From the NCBI GenBank assembly GCA_013397865.1, contig VZTI01000622.1, positions 161,308-225,307 of the forward strand: a stretch of 64,000 nucleotides of DNA. Direction: 5' to 3'. The position numbers and the translations under genes are program-made. Under the pieces are notes generated by a model. That model was not told the DNA's origin, did no database searches, and worked only from the letters and a program-made list of their open reading frames with translations. Source of the stretch: Struthidea cinerea. Taxonomy: Eukaryota; Chordata; Aves; Passeriformes; Corcoracidae. The number at the start of each line of letters is the position of its first letter. Position 1 is the stretch's first letter. Below, piece by piece: positions 36,389 through 48,493 of the stretch.

Positions 36389-36776
36389 GAAGGGTCTGCA
36401 GCAGGAGCTGTGGAGTGGCTGAGGGAACTTGACCTGTTCAGCTGGAGGGGAGACCTCCTTGGAATCTGCAGCTCCTCCCGAGGGCAGCTCCGATCTCTGG
36501 GACAGGGACAGCACCCAGGGAATGGCTGGAGCTGGGCCAGGGCAGAGTTAGGCTGGAGATCAGGGAAAGGTTCTTCCCCCAGAGGGTGCTGGGCACTGCC
36601 CAGGCTCCCCAGGGAATGGTCCCGGCCCCAAGGCTGCCAGAGCTCCAGGAGCGTTTGGGCAGCGCTGCCGGGGATGCCCAGGGTGGGGGTGTTGGGGTGT
36701 CTGTGCAGGGCCAGGGGCTGGAGTGGGTGATCCTTGGGGGTCCCTTCCCGCTCAGGAGATTCCGTGGTTCTGTGGT
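36389..36776 (+). mobile_element. CR1 LINE 3' region, about 390 bp, plus strand
   Basis: One of the longest CR1 copies in the window. Blocks in order: GAAGGGTCTG; a diverged GAGTGGCTGAGGGAACTTGA; TTCAGCTGGAGGGGAGACCT; a GGGACAGGGACAGCACCCAG block; GGAAAGGTTCTTCCCCCAGA; GGGCACTGCCCAGGCTCCCC; GCTCCAGGAGCGTTTGGGCA; and the tail TGATCCTTGGGGGTCCCTTC with TTCCGTGGTTCTGTGG. This covers the end of the reverse-transcriptase reading frame and the 3' untranslated part, but no intact ORF2 remains. The minus-strand frames of 152 and 202 codons over it (36235-36896) are antisense reading of the repeat. Confidence 0.95.
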
Positions 36777-39700
36777 ATGGAGTGCCCATGGAACCATGAC
36801 CAAGATCCTCTTTTGAAAGCCAGGGAAAGGCAGGTGTGTCCATAGAGAACAGTTCAGCCCACAGCTGTCACTGCTGGGTGACACTGGCTGTGTCACTCCT
36901 TAGGAGATCACAGGGCTGATACTGGAACACAGTAACAAAATGTGGTTCTCTTCCTTGTTCTACCAGTCCTGTGCTCTGTGTAGGTATTTAATCTCTCTGT
37001 CTGTCAGTGGAATCTTCTCTAACATGCCTTCCTATGCCAGGGAAAGGGAGCACACAAACAACGTCCCCAGGTGCTGCTTGTGGGAGGTTCTGGACACCAG
37101 CTCTCAGGACAGGGGCTGGCTCTTATTTTGTCCTACACTGTAGTGGCTGAGTTTTGTACTTCATCCATTTTTAACAAGAAAAAATGCAGTAGGTGGGCAG
37201 GATGTGCTGCTAATGCTGCACTCTGCCTATTTTTAGGAGGTCGTTTGTCTGCTCATTTGCAGTTGTTGCAGTTGGGAACGAATACTCTCAGTCAATGCTC
37301 AAGTTAAAAACATGTGAATATGTTGGTTCTGATGTCACCCGGGCAGGTGCTGCTCTGAAACGGCTCCACTGAAGTTCAGGAGCACATCTGATCAAAGAGG
37401 ACATCAAAAGCAGCTCAATCCATAAAGCAATAGTGCCTGCATGTAGAACACACTGGTTTGCAATAAAACAGGAGAGCTTTATTGAATTACATTAAATTGC
37501 TGTCAGTGTGTTGGTAGCACAACCAAAGCTCACCTCTGGATTTTCGAAAGTGAGGGTGGGAGGGAAATGGATGGAAATGGATTGTGGTTCTAAAGCAGAG
37601 CTGGCTTTGGCATTTTTGATGGAGGTTTTGCTAGAGCAGGGTCCCAAATAGAGGGTGAGATTCCTGCATTGCTCAGGCTCAGAACTTGGCTGAGTTGTGG
37701 CTGGCAGTATTCTGCCTGGCTGACTCGCTCTGCAGCTGGCACATTAAGGCAAGTTTACATGTTTGGAGTGCAAGGAGATTAAAATACTGATATAAACGGG
37801 TAAGATAGGATTGCTCTGGCATTATCAAAGTGTGCAAAATGATTATCCCTGAAGCAATGTGTGATGAGTGTGAGCACGGCAGCCTTTACCTGGTGGGTTT
37901 TCCTGCTCTGTCCCTACACCCACTCTTGCACAATTACCTACTTAAAATGTTCATCTTTCTCACCTTTTGACTATTTGCATGAGAGCTGAGTGAATCTCTG
38001 AGGCGAAGCAGAAGTGCAGATCTGGAACACGATGGGATCGGGACACCACGATGCTTCAGGCAATGTTTTTAGCTGTGAAAGGCACACGGTTAAATAAGAG
38101 TTTTTCTGTTTCATCTAAGAGATCGATATTCATTTGACAGTAAGCAGAAGGGGGAGCCAGAAAGTCACAGTGTCAGTGCTCACACTGCATTTGCCATGCC
38201 GTGGAACTGGTTCTGTGTCACTGTGCCTGGGTCCAAAGGCTGATCTGACCCCGTTTCCATCATTTTGTTTGCTTGTTTCACTTTCTCCCTCATCTCCCTG
38301 TAATACCAATTGACTTCAGTTCTAATACAAACTTTTTTTTAATGCATATTTTTTGGAGATGCTGCCTTTTTAGGAAAAGTTGAATTCACTAAGTTCTGGA
38401 TAGGGCTGGAATTGGCAGCTCTAAGTAAATAATATAAGGAAACAAAATGTAAAACCAAGGGATAGAAACAAAATTGCTTAATTGTGTCATGTACAGCTAT
38501 GACACGTTCAGGATCCAGCCCTTTTCCCTCTGATGCTTATGGCAAAGCATCCATTAACATTTCAAAGCTGGTTTTGAATTCTTTAAGAACTTTTGTTCTT
38601 CTGAGGGTTGCTGTCTGCACACACAAAACTCCCAGTGACTGACAGCACTACTTGATTTCATAAATGCTTTTCAGGCAAGAAGATGCAGCAAAATAAATGT
38701 TCCTTAGCATAGGCCTGTCTCCCACTTCCCATCCCTGGAGGTCCTTGCTGAGGAGCCTGGGTGACTTGTTAAACAGCCCTAAGCCTCAGCTGCAAGTGCC
38801 TCTGGCTGTCATCACCTTCGGCTGGCAGACACTGCAACTGAGACATCATTTTCAGTCCGTGGAGCTGACACAGCCCTTGCAGCTTTCTCCCAGTCTCCTC
38901 TGTGTCTGCCACAGCTTGGTTGTGCTGGGAGAAGGCCCCGTGCCAGCTCCTTTGTTCCAAATGAAGGATTTCAGTCATTTAACATTTCAAAAACATGCCT
39001 AGAGATCAATAGAGGGGATTAGAAAATCAAATCTATTCAAGTTCAGTGCAGAGCCTTAAGGGTTGAAAAAGGTGTCAGAGTATTCTCAGAATCAAACCTG
39101 GGGATCAAGGCTCAGAACAAGCCTTGGTTAAAGCACAAAGTGCAAGCTGGAGCCCAGGCCGGGGTGGACCTATTTTGTTCTGAGGCAGCTGAAGAATGCA
39201 GACCAACACCACCCAAACCTGAGCAGAAAGGCTTGGCTTTCCAGCATGAGAGCCATGATCCATTTAATGAATTCTAAGTCCCAAGCCTAACCCAGCTCAC
39301 ACCCCCATGCAGGAAATCAAACCAAAAACCTCTCTCTGGAACACCTAAGTGTCAGGTAGCTCTAGGTTTGGACTTTCTCTGCTCTCTGTCTATTCTCCCC
39401 ACATAAACTGCTGGTCCCAGAAGAGGGATGGAATTGAGGAACGCAGAAAGCAATCTCTCCAAGCAGAAATCAGGACACCCTCCTGAGGAAAAGGGGGACT
39501 TGACTCACAAATGAGCCCATTAATTTCAAGAACCAACAAGCCTGCCCTGTGAACAGAGACCACTGCAAAGGGACTGCATGGATCTGCAAACCTGTAAGTA
39601 GGGATAGAGTTGGAGAAGTGAGGAGCTTCTCTTAACAAGCTGGAACAAGACACTACCAGCGTCCTCGTAGGAAAAGTCAAACTCGGTTTCCAAATCTGAG

Positions 39701-39831
39701 CTCAGGTTTCTAAAATTGGACTGGAGAGGTGGGAACTGGAAGAGGAAAGCAAGGAAGGTTTTATTTACTGATACAATCTCTCAGGCTGGATGTGAGTTGA
39801 TAAAAATCTGTATTTATTACATTGCAATGAA
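36777..39831. other. Unique DNA, no gene seen
   Basis: About 3 kb without recognisable exon or repeat. The longest frame (101 codons, plus, 38697-39002) is anonymous. Confidence 0.55.
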
Positions 39832-39956
39832 ATGTCAAGGCCAGGTTGAACAGGGCTCTGAGTAACCTGGGCTAGTGGAAGGTTCCCTGCCTGTGGCAGG
39901 GGTAGGAATGAGATGAGCTTCAAGCCCCCTTCCAACCCAAACCAGTCTGTGGTTCT
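39832..39956 (+). mobile_element. CR1 LINE 3' end, plus strand
   Basis: The order is TGTCAAGGCCAGGTTGAACA, then CTGAGTAACCTGGGCTAGTG, then GAAGGTTCCCTGCCTGTGGC, then CCCTTCCAACCCAAACCAGT and CTGTGGTTCTAAAA. This is a complete CR1 tail with moderate divergence, 5'-truncated. Confidence 0.92.
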
Positions 39957-41029
39957 AAAACCAAACAAAAATACATTTTTTTTTCTATCCCCTAAAAACT
40001 GCTCCAAACAGGAGTTGGAAACAACCTGCAGATTTAAAATGAAGAAAGATGGATGCTCAGTTGGGACTTACTTGGAAAAGTTTTCAGTAGCAGCTCTGCA
40101 GAACTTTTCCACTCTTCGAGTTTGAACCTTTGTCTCCCACGTTGCGGTGAAAGGTGTCCTTGGGGATAGGACACGGGGATGTCCTTGGAGATGGGGATAG
40201 GACATGGGGATGTCCTTGGAGAGGAAAGGATTCTGCTGAGAAGCCCTCTGGGTTTTGGGAGTTAGCAAAGTGGTGGTGGAGGTGTGCTGGGTACTCTCTC
40301 ACTGGTATGTCTGAGGTGCATTTCCAGAAGACTATTTCTATTTTAGATCAAAGAAAAATGCAAAAGCACTCCAGAAATCCTTTCTCGGGCTTTTTCTGTG
40401 GTTTGAAGTGTTTTTTTCTTCCTCCCCTTCAGTTATTGTGTGGTCAACCTTGACGGGCTTTTAATGCTCTGCCAAGTTCTCTGGGAGCTGCAGGGACCAT
40501 CCCTCTAATGGATATATGATGTAATTATATTTCAGCATCCTCTAAATGGGTCTCTTCTGCTACCAGGGTGCTTACGTGTACACGCAGTTGGAAGTTTTGT
40601 TTTGTGCATCTGTTTTTAATGAGAATGTGGCCCCAAACTATCACAGAGGGCCAGGAGAGCCAGCTGTCAAGAGCTTCTGGTACCCAGAGCTGACTGTGAT
40701 GACTACAAATGTTTTTCATTTGTCTGATTAAATAACTTTTCCAACACAGTAAAAATCAAAACTGCTTGATTTCACTATTCAGCTACAGTACTAAGTGGCC
40801 AGAAGTGTGAAGAAAAACCAGGGCGGGGAAAAAAAAAAACCCTTCAGGACTTTAAAAGTTCACCTTTTAACCCATGTTTTCAACACCTGCCTTGAGCAGG
40901 GCTTTGGTGCAACAAAGGCTGTCGAGTGATCCCCGTGCTGCCGCACTGTGTGGTGCTGATCCCACCTTCCCTCCAGCAAGCTGCTGCTTCCAGAAAAGCC
41001 AGAAAGCCCTGGGGACCTGGCTGCTTTTG
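39957..41029. other. Unique DNA with a small tandem repeat
   Basis: Holds the tandem repeat at 40156 and an A run near 40830. One exon-shaped frame (40567-40731) is described as a finding; no gene is supported. Confidence 0.5.
40156..40224 (+). repeat. Tandem repeat, units of 25 and 31 bp
   Basis: The units start GTCCTTGG at 40156, 40181 and 40212, and end ATAGGACA(C/T)GGGGAT. The second unit carries six extra bases (AGATGG) relative to the first; the third is cut short after GTCCTTGGAGAGG. A minus-strand frame over it repeats HVLSPSPRTSPCPIP-like residues for that reason. Confidence 0.9.
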
Positions 41030-41395
41030 GAACTGGGAACGCGGTGCGGGGACTCTGCGCTTGCCAAGGGGCGTGTGGAACGCTTGACACTACAAGCTGC
41101 AGGCAGGGGCTGGAAGCGGTGTTTCCATTGGAAGCGGTGTTGCATTTTCCTCACCTGACCTCACGGGGGTTTTGAGGCAGAGACCGGCTGGCAGGCTGCA
41201 GCGGGGCTGTGCCCTAGGCCGGGTTTGGGTGCTTCGGGGCGGCGTTGTGTGCGGCAGCGTGTGCCCGAGCCGCCGCGGTTGGGCGCTCGGGGCGCAGGCG
41301 GTCTGTGCGCTGGGCCTGCGCTGGGCCTGCGCTGGGCCTGCTTTCTAACCCGGCTTACGCCTCAGAGCTCGCTTTAGCCGTGGATTTTAGAACGT
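41030..41395. promoter_or_regulatory. CpG island
   Basis: I counted about 30 CG dinucleotides by eye in roughly 365 bases, densest from 41213 to 41345 (GAGCCGCCGCGG, GGGCGCTCGGGGCGCAGGCG). The island ends just before a CR1 copy at 41429. It includes three exact 11-bp repeats. CpG-dense DNA in birds commonly marks promoters, but no first exon, TATA box or coding frame with a known domain is visible on either side. A role as promoter of a non-coding RNA or as an enhancer is possible but is inference. Confidence 0.58.
41308..41340 (+). repeat. Three tandem copies of an 11-bp unit
   Basis: CGCTGGGCCTG occurs three times without change (41308, 41319, 41330). It lies in the densest part of the CpG island. 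Confidence 0.93.
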
Positions 41396-41428
41396 ACACA
41401 TGGCCAGCGGACCCAGATGCCAAAGTAC

Positions 41429-41821
41429 CAATCCCAGAATGGTTTGGAGTGGAAGGGACCGTAAAGATCATCCCATCCCAGCCCTGCCATGGGCAGGGAC
41501 ACCTCCCACTGTCCCAGGCTGCTCCCAGCCCCAATGTCCAGCCTGGCCTTGGGCACTGCCAGGGATCCAGGGGCAGCCACAGCTGCTCTGGGAAACCTCT
41601 TCCAGTCCTCCCCACCCTCCCAGGGAACAATTCCTTCCCAATATCCCATCCATCCCTGCCCTCTGGCAGTGGAAGCCATTCCCTGTGTCCTGTCCCTCCA
41701 TTCCTTGTCCCCAGTCCCTCTCCAGCTCTCCTGGAGCCCCTTTAGGCCCTGCAAGGGGCTCGGAGCTCTCCCTGGAGCCTTCCCCTCTCCAGGTGAGCAC
41801 CCCCAGCTCTCCCAGCCTGTC
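41429..41821 (-). mobile_element. CR1 LINE 3' region, about 390 bp, minus strand
   Basis: On the plus strand the reverse complement of a CR1 3' region is read in full: ATCCCAGAATGGTTTGGAGT, then GGAAGGGACCGTAAAGATCA, then GCCATGGGCAGGGACACCTC, then CCCAATGTCCAGCCTGGCCT, then CTCTGGGAAACCTCTTCCAG, then CCCTTTAGGCCCTGCAAGGG and AGCTCTCCCAGCCTGTC at the far end. Low divergence from my memory of avian CR1 suggests a fairly young copy. The open frames on both strands here (up to 166 codons) are translations of the repeat and not host genes. Confidence 0.95.
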
Positions 41822-44800
41822 AGTGTGTTAATATGAGCAAACCAGACGCATGCTTTGGGATGTGTTATCTTCACTCAGGTGTAACATTACTGTAGGAAAG
41901 ACAGAGCAGCTGAATTCGAGCTTGTTGAGGAGCCCCTCTGGCTGTTACTGACTGTACCTGCTCACCTGTAGCTGGTTCTGTGTTATAAAATCCCCTGATC
42001 AGTCGCTGCTGTGGTGTGTGTGCTTAAAGAGCTCTCGTTAAGGTCACTGGTGAGTTTTCTTGGATAAAGATCACAGAAAACCCACGTCTTAAATGGTAGC
42101 TTTGGAAATCATTTGAACAGTAGATAATGGTGCTCTTTTTCTACTCTATGCTTCCTTCTGCAGCAGTGTGCTCAGAATAGCTTGGATTGGTTTTGGCCAG
42201 TTTGGACTTTTACAGTCAATATTTCAAGAGTGAACTGAAAAGCAAAATAGGTGTGGGATCAAAAAGAGAGAGAGAGAGAAGAGTTGTTTAGGTTAAAGGA
42301 AGAACAGATGTCTGACAGCTTTAAAAATAAAAATAATCAATTTCCAGCAGCAGTGATTATGAGATAGACCACTAGAACATGACTCCAGGGAGAGAGGCAG
42401 TGGATAAAGGGACCCTGTTTGTAGCTTGCCCAGTCCCTGAGCAGGTTATGAGAAGCTTCTGAGAGCACCCAGCGGGGCTCAGGGATGCTGGGGCTCCTTT
42501 GTCCCATGGCTTTGAATTAAGAGTCAGGTTGCAAACACCACGCGTTAAGCTCAGAACAGCACTGTCACCTGCAAAAAACTCAGTTCCTCCTGCTCTGGGC
42601 AAGCCCCAGGGACAGCTGAGCACCCACAGCCAGTCACTCACATTGGTGCTGTAGGGTTTTGTTTTCTTTTCAAAGCAGTTTCCTGTATTTTGGTCATATA
42701 GAATTACAATTTAAAGCCCTGGTTGAGCTGCTCGGTATGCCTCAGTTCAAAGAAATACAGACTTTCTAATGCTAACCGAACGCCTATCACTTCTAGGTGC
42801 TGTTTCTATGTCACTTTTCAAATTTTGTGATAACTTACTAGAAAAAGACTCTTAATGATGTGAATTTGCAGTGATTTAAAAAAAAAAAAAATCCTGAGAA
42901 TTGTCCCTTGTGATTAAAGAGGTTGTAAATCAAGTGTGGAGGTACCTTTCTAAGCTTTGCTTGCTAAGTTCTTTGATCTTTGGATGCAGATGTGCAGCCT
43001 GGTGCCACGGCGCAGTCAGACACCCGAGGCCCTGTGTCCCCTCTGTGCCATCGGTTCAGTGCCCCGTGCCCCAAGCACTGGGGCTGCTCCCACCCCCTGG
43101 GGCCCCTTCACACAGAGCTCTGTTTGTGGGGTCAGGTTCTGTGGGGCTGCTCTCTGTGAGCTCTTTGCCTCCTGAGGTGTAACACTCCCTCTGCTCTCAG
43201 GAAAACTCCAAGACCAGCGGTTGTTAAATTTCAGTGGCCTCCATAGCTGGAAAGTGTCTGAGGCATTTCAACCAAATAAATCAAACTGGCCCAAGTGCCT
43301 GTTGTGGCTTATAACAGAACGAGAGGAGCAGAGGAGTGCTGAACACACACATTGTGTTTTGTGCTGCACCAAAGTGAAACAAATGGCACGTTCTGTGTCA
43401 GCAGGTAATGACATCTCCCAAAGAGCAGAGTTCCTGTGTTAATCATATTTCACTTCCCTAACTGGCTCACTTCCTTCTCCCAACCAACCAAGCAGGTTGC
43501 TGAAATTGTGACAAATGCTCGCACACTTTATGGAATAAAAATCGTATTCAATCTTTTACGCCCCAGTCCACGGTGCCCAGAACGCTTCCAATGAATTGTT
43601 TGGCTGTGTTTGCAGGCTTCCTCCATCCAAACTTTTTAATGGAATTCCATCTGAAGCTGTCCCTAAGACGTGTCTTGTTCATGGGCTTTCCTTTGCACAG
43701 TATAATGGATTCTTTAAGCTTTGAAAGTGAGTTGTTGTGGCCTAAAGTAACAAATCAGTTTTGGAATGCATGCTGTCTGTTGTAAATGATTTGGGGGTAA
43801 TAAATTTTCTGGTACAAAGCAATAGGCAGAGTTTTCATAATGTTGAACAGTTTGGACTTGTCTTGAAGGGAACAATGTCGCGAAAGCAATGTGCTGGTTC
43901 CAACTATTTGTTATTATAAAAGACAATTTTTTTTTCCTTAAGGTAGAATCCTCATCAGATTTCATGCTTTGCTGTAACTTGTTTTATTCCTTATGTTAGA
44001 CAAATAAAAATATTTGAGCATAGTTGTGTATCTGTTACATCTTTTAATGTAAACTTTTTTTTTTTAGGCTGCTTAGGAAAGCTTATACATGTTACCCTTT
44101 ATACCAAAGGCCCATTAAAGTGGATTTGAGTGCTCCTAGAGCTTTTGATACACTGCATTTGAACCCAGCTAACTGAAAACGCGGGCCACAGTGCAGAAGC
44201 TGTGTTACCTTAAATGTAGCATGATGGTTTTCCAGCACTCATTCGTTCTCTCCTGGAAGCGTTCACAGGTGCCAATTTCTAGAGCCCTCCCACAGACAAA
44301 TCTGATTAAATGACTGCTCCAGACAGCCCTCAAGTTAGAACTGGGTTTTGGTGAGACTCGAGGTGCAGTAACTATCAAGAGACAGGACCCTTCCACTTGT
44401 CCATGCCAGCATCTGTCCTGTTGGTTCTCAGTGCTGTGCAAACCACGTGAAGCCTTTGTCCAGGTATCCGGTTTTAGGGACTGCAGTGCAGGAAAAACGA
44501 ACCTTTGTAATTTCCAGCAGCCATGAGATTGAGTCACTTCACTTTTCTAACACTTCCCTCTCCCCAGAGCCCCTTTCTTGCTGCAGGGCCCAGGGTGCCA
44601 GTCTGGGGGGACTGGTGTTGCATCTAGCAGGCAACACCAGTTTGGTTTGGGCTGGGTGTTCCTGGGTTAAACTGGAACAGTGGAAGAAATTTGTGCATTC
44701 AAAATGGGTTAAGATCTGCTCAAATGAGACCTTTGACTATAAACTGGGGAGTAATCACTGAGTGGATGAGTTTCCACAGCAATCTGAGCTGTGCTGCTTT

Positions 44801-45583
44801 GGGGTTTGTCGTTAATCCAGCTCCAGTTTGTCATCTTAGGGTTGCATAAGCAGGCTCTGGGCTGAGGAGGGAATAGAGGAGCTGGTTTTGCAGGGATGGG
44901 ATTCTCTTCATCAAAAGGATTTAGAAGTCTTCCCCTTTACTATCCCTGTGTGCACCTGTCTGTGTCTGGAATGAGGACAGCGCAGTGACTGCTCACACAG
45001 GGATTTCCCCCTTCCCTGTGATCGGTTTTGTTTGCTCCATGGCCTGTTATTCCTGGGAGTGAAAACCAGCATCCATGGGGCAGCAGCAGCCAGGGAACAG
45101 GAGGGCTGTGGCTGCTGTGTGGCCAGGGCAGGTTGTGTTGCTCCTGTGCCAAAGGCAGGCTGGAGGCAAACCCTCCCAGACATCCCCTCCTCACTCGCTG
45201 CCCTTCTCCCTGTGTCCCTCCCTTCCCTGCTGTGGGGCCCCAGGGATGCTGCCCCAGGAATGGCACATTTGCTCCTCACTTCTGAGAGCTGGGGATGTGT
45301 CCTGGTGCAAAGGGAGGAGAGAGCAAAGCAGGAACGTCGCAGGTGTCTGAATCTGCAGGGAGCCAGGATCGCGGCTGGAGCTGTCTCTGGGCCCATATTT
45401 CTGTGTCCTTTAGTCCTTTTTGCTCTCTTACAAACCAGGAGCTCTATGGCCACTCAGGAAATTAACTTACTTATTGATCTTCCTGAGGGCCCAGGGATGT
45501 AATTCTGTCTTTATTACATCAGGTTTTAGAAGATATTTTTGAACAGTGGCAAAAGCATAAAAGTCGCAGGGGAAAAAAGCTCA

Positions 45584-45584
<1 letters not shown>
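41822..45584. other. Unique DNA, no gene supported
   Basis: No recognisable exon. Contains an (AG)n at 42265, an A run near 42879-42892 and a T run near 44055. The GC-richer part 45030-45400 keeps frames open on both strands (156 codons plus, 180 codons minus) without a domain in either. Confidence 0.5.
42265..42279 (+). repeat. (AG)7 microsatellite
   Basis: Seven AG dinucleotides in a row, too short to be notable on its own. Confidence 0.88.

Positions 45585-45627
<43 letters not shown>
45585..45627 (+). repeat. Poly-A run (43 A)
   Basis: An uninterrupted run of 43 A, the longest homopolymer in the window. It is preceded by GGGGAAAAAAGCTCAC and followed by GAGAAGCAAC. It could be the tail of a retrocopy or a slippage-expanded A tract. 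I found no matching target-site duplication on the two sides and no recognisable parent transcript upstream. Confidence 0.95.
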
Positions 45628-45632
<5 letters not shown>

Positions 45633-48420
45633 GCAACAGCAGTCTTCTATCTCAGCCAGGTTTGTGAGGCTGATGAAATCAGTGTGTGTGTATGAGGAAG
45701 AGAGGGAAGATTTTAGCAGCTTGGGTACTGCAGGAAATTTATATCAGAAAGCCTAATATTAGATTTATTTATAAGCTTTAATTTTTCCTTATTTTACCTC
45801 ACAGAGAGAAGTTCAGGGTTTATTGTGCAGCTTTTTATTTCCACCACATATTTTCAGAACTACTTATCTTTATCATTCCCCTTTGTAGCCTAAAACTTGG
45901 CTTGGCAGCTCCTGAGGTTTTCCATGAAATTGCTTAAGGTGTTCCCATAACAGCCTGCACTAATTTCCATGCAGCAAATGTTATCCTCTTTCCCGAAGAA
46001 CACCCATGGAATGTGTGACTTCCTCAAGCAGCCTCAGCAAAAATGTGCCCTGAATCCACAGTGATCAAATCTAAAACAGCTCAGACAGATCAATTCTGTT
46101 CTGTCACGAGAACATGAGTAATGCTGATTTCTTCATTCCAATTTATGCTTTGGACTTCCCCCCCAGCTTTCCAGTATCTTCTACTGAGAAGTTCTGATAT
46201 ATAAGACAAATGTTCATCTATACACAGGAACATGATTTTTCTGGGACAGCTTTGCTAATATGCTCTTAGAAGTAACTATTTGTCACTTAAACTCGGTTTG
46301 ATGAGTTAGAAGTGAGAGAAGTAGTTCATAAAAAAATTATTTCTTTCTGACTTCTATGACAACTCAGGCAATTGTTTAACCACATAAAAAATCAGGACAG
46401 CTAAAACGAAATTTTCTTGAGGATTTTGCTTTCAAGACTTATTCCAGGTTTCTTACGGAACATGCTTCTGTGTACAGGAACTGAAGTTAGACCTGGCTCC
46501 AAAAAAAGGTGGCATTGAGAAACATATCATCCTGCAGCAATTAAAATTCACTTTGACAAGACAGAAAATGGTGATGAGGCTCACAAGAAATGAGAGAACA
46601 AGACACGGTGCTGGCGATGAGTTGGGTTTTTATTTTTTCCTTATTAAAGCACCAGCAAACACGAGTCCTACATTCCCAATAGGTAAAGGATTCCAACCTT
46701 ATTATAATGTAGCTTCACTGTGAAGCTGTCAGATCTGCAGAGTGAGAAAAAGCAGAAGACAGTCTGTCACCCTGGCATTTCTGTTTCCACATTTTCCTTA
46801 TCACCAAGCAAAGAATGCATTTTTTCATTTACACCTACCTGTACCTTTATGCAGCACAACCAGCCTTTCATGCATTTCAGAGGAGTGGAGATGTCATGCT
46901 AATGATATGTTCCTTTTTCTGCCTTGTGAAGGGCAATTTAAATTGTCTCCCTGACGCTGGGTTTGCATTAGTGATGCTAAAACGTGTGCCTGTAAGTACT
47001 GTAAATGGATACAGTGTAGGAGTGGAGGTATTTCTTTCCTCAAGACTGAGCAGTGATTTTTTTTTCCCCTTATTGAAATACAAATTGCCATGTCTGTTTA
47101 AAGCTGAAGTGTGGGGTGTTCTTATTAGCACCTCCAGCCTGAAGCCTTTTCATATTCAAATGAACGTTAAGTGTTACTAAGATTACACATTAGGCACTTA
47201 AAAAGAATGGGCTCAGGAGCTTGTTTCAGCTGTTTATTGTTCATTCAAGGGTGTATTAACTATGCCCATTTTAAAATCATATTTCATCATCTTCTGATAT
47301 TTTGGAAGAGAAATAAGGAAAGGCAGATAAAATTTAGGCCCTGTGTTAGCTTACATCGATTATCCTGCATTTTGATCTTGTCTTTCTTCTAAATTGGCTA
47401 AATATTTAAAGAATGATGGAGCAGGAATGACTACTGCATTGAAGGGCTTCTTTTTTTTCTTTTTATTGATACCATCCCCTTGGCTTTAGAAAAGAGACTG
47501 TCTGCAGAGAGACATTTGATGCTTGACTAGCAGCTTTATAGATCTCTCTAAGCATATGTTCAAGTACTAAAAAAGTTTTTCTCTTCTCAGAATACACCGA
47601 GTGCAGCTTTAGAAGAGAATATTCTGAAACTGCATTCAGCTCGTGATTTTGGTGGCTCTCAGCAGTGCCTGGACTAAGTACTTGATGAAGTGCTTCCAGG
47701 AAAGCTCTCAAATGTGCAAGAGCTCCATGCCATTACGTGGGTATGTCCTCTCCATCCAAGCCAGACAATGTTGTGGCTGCAGAAGCCCCTAAAAATATCA
47801 GACTAATTCAAATTTTTGGATGAAGCATATCATCATTTAAAGGATCTGTGAACACCAGCATTCCTTCAGAGGTTTCAGGATTCAGAGCCCTGGGAGTGCC
47901 ACAGTCCAGCACACGAGGTGCTGCTGGCTGCCCAGGCTGTGGGAAGGGCAGCGTGAGGGTGTCACACAGGGACAGCTTCCACACTCCCATGTCTGCCCAA
48001 ATCTGGAAAATAGTGACACTGGAAAGGAGCTACAAGGGTTACAGGACTGTCAGAAGGAAAAGGTTCTCTGGCATGCAATATCCTAAAACATCTGATTTCA
48101 CCCAGAGTGGAAAAGAAGAGATTTCAGACAAGGGGAAGCAAGGAGAAAAGGAAAGGGGGAAAAACATCTCCTAATAACTGATTTTGAGAGCAAGCCTTGG
48201 GTTCAAACCTTGGGCAGAGGTTCAAGTCAGTTCTTCATCTAGGCCAGTTCCCCTAATCCTGGTTATCAGCTTTCTCCTCTCTTGTAGGCAAGAGTTGCTG
48301 TATAGCCAAAGGGAAGAAACTTCCCAGGTAAGAAATACCAAGGAACTTGCCTCAGCTAGCTGCAGGAGTTGAAAGAATTCTTCCTCTATTTCAGATTTCA
48401 GACACTTTTCACTGAAGCTC
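45628..48420. other. Unique DNA, no gene seen
   Basis: AT-richer unique sequence without a named repeat. Frames up to 121 codons (46815-47180) are anonymous. Confidence 0.55.
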
Positions 48421-48456
48421 TTTTTTTTAATTTCTTTTTTTTTCTCTCTCTCTTTN

Positions 48457-48488
<32 letters not shown>
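48421..48488 (-). repeat. Poly-T/pyrimidine tract with one N
   Basis: About 68 bases of T with a CTCTCTCTCT section, one undetermined base at 48456 and a final run of about 28 T. Read on the minus strand it is a long A-rich tail. No target-site duplication or retrocopy body was recognised next to it. Confidence 0.92.

Positions 48489-48493
<5 letters not shown>

Noticed and set aside
36235..36896. 202- and 152-codon minus frames
   Set aside because: They translate the antisense of a CR1 copy.
41374..41874. Several frames up to 166 codons on both strands
   Set aside because: They translate a CR1 copy; similar peptides recur at other CR1 copies in the window.
45500..45640. Processed pseudogene ending at the 43-A run
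   Set aside because: No recognisable transcript sequence upstream and no target-site duplication found; kept only as a question.
48184..48235. tRNA- or SINE-like B box (GGTTCAAACC)
   Set aside because: No A box at the right distance and no cloverleaf stems; the second GGTTCAAGTC does not help.
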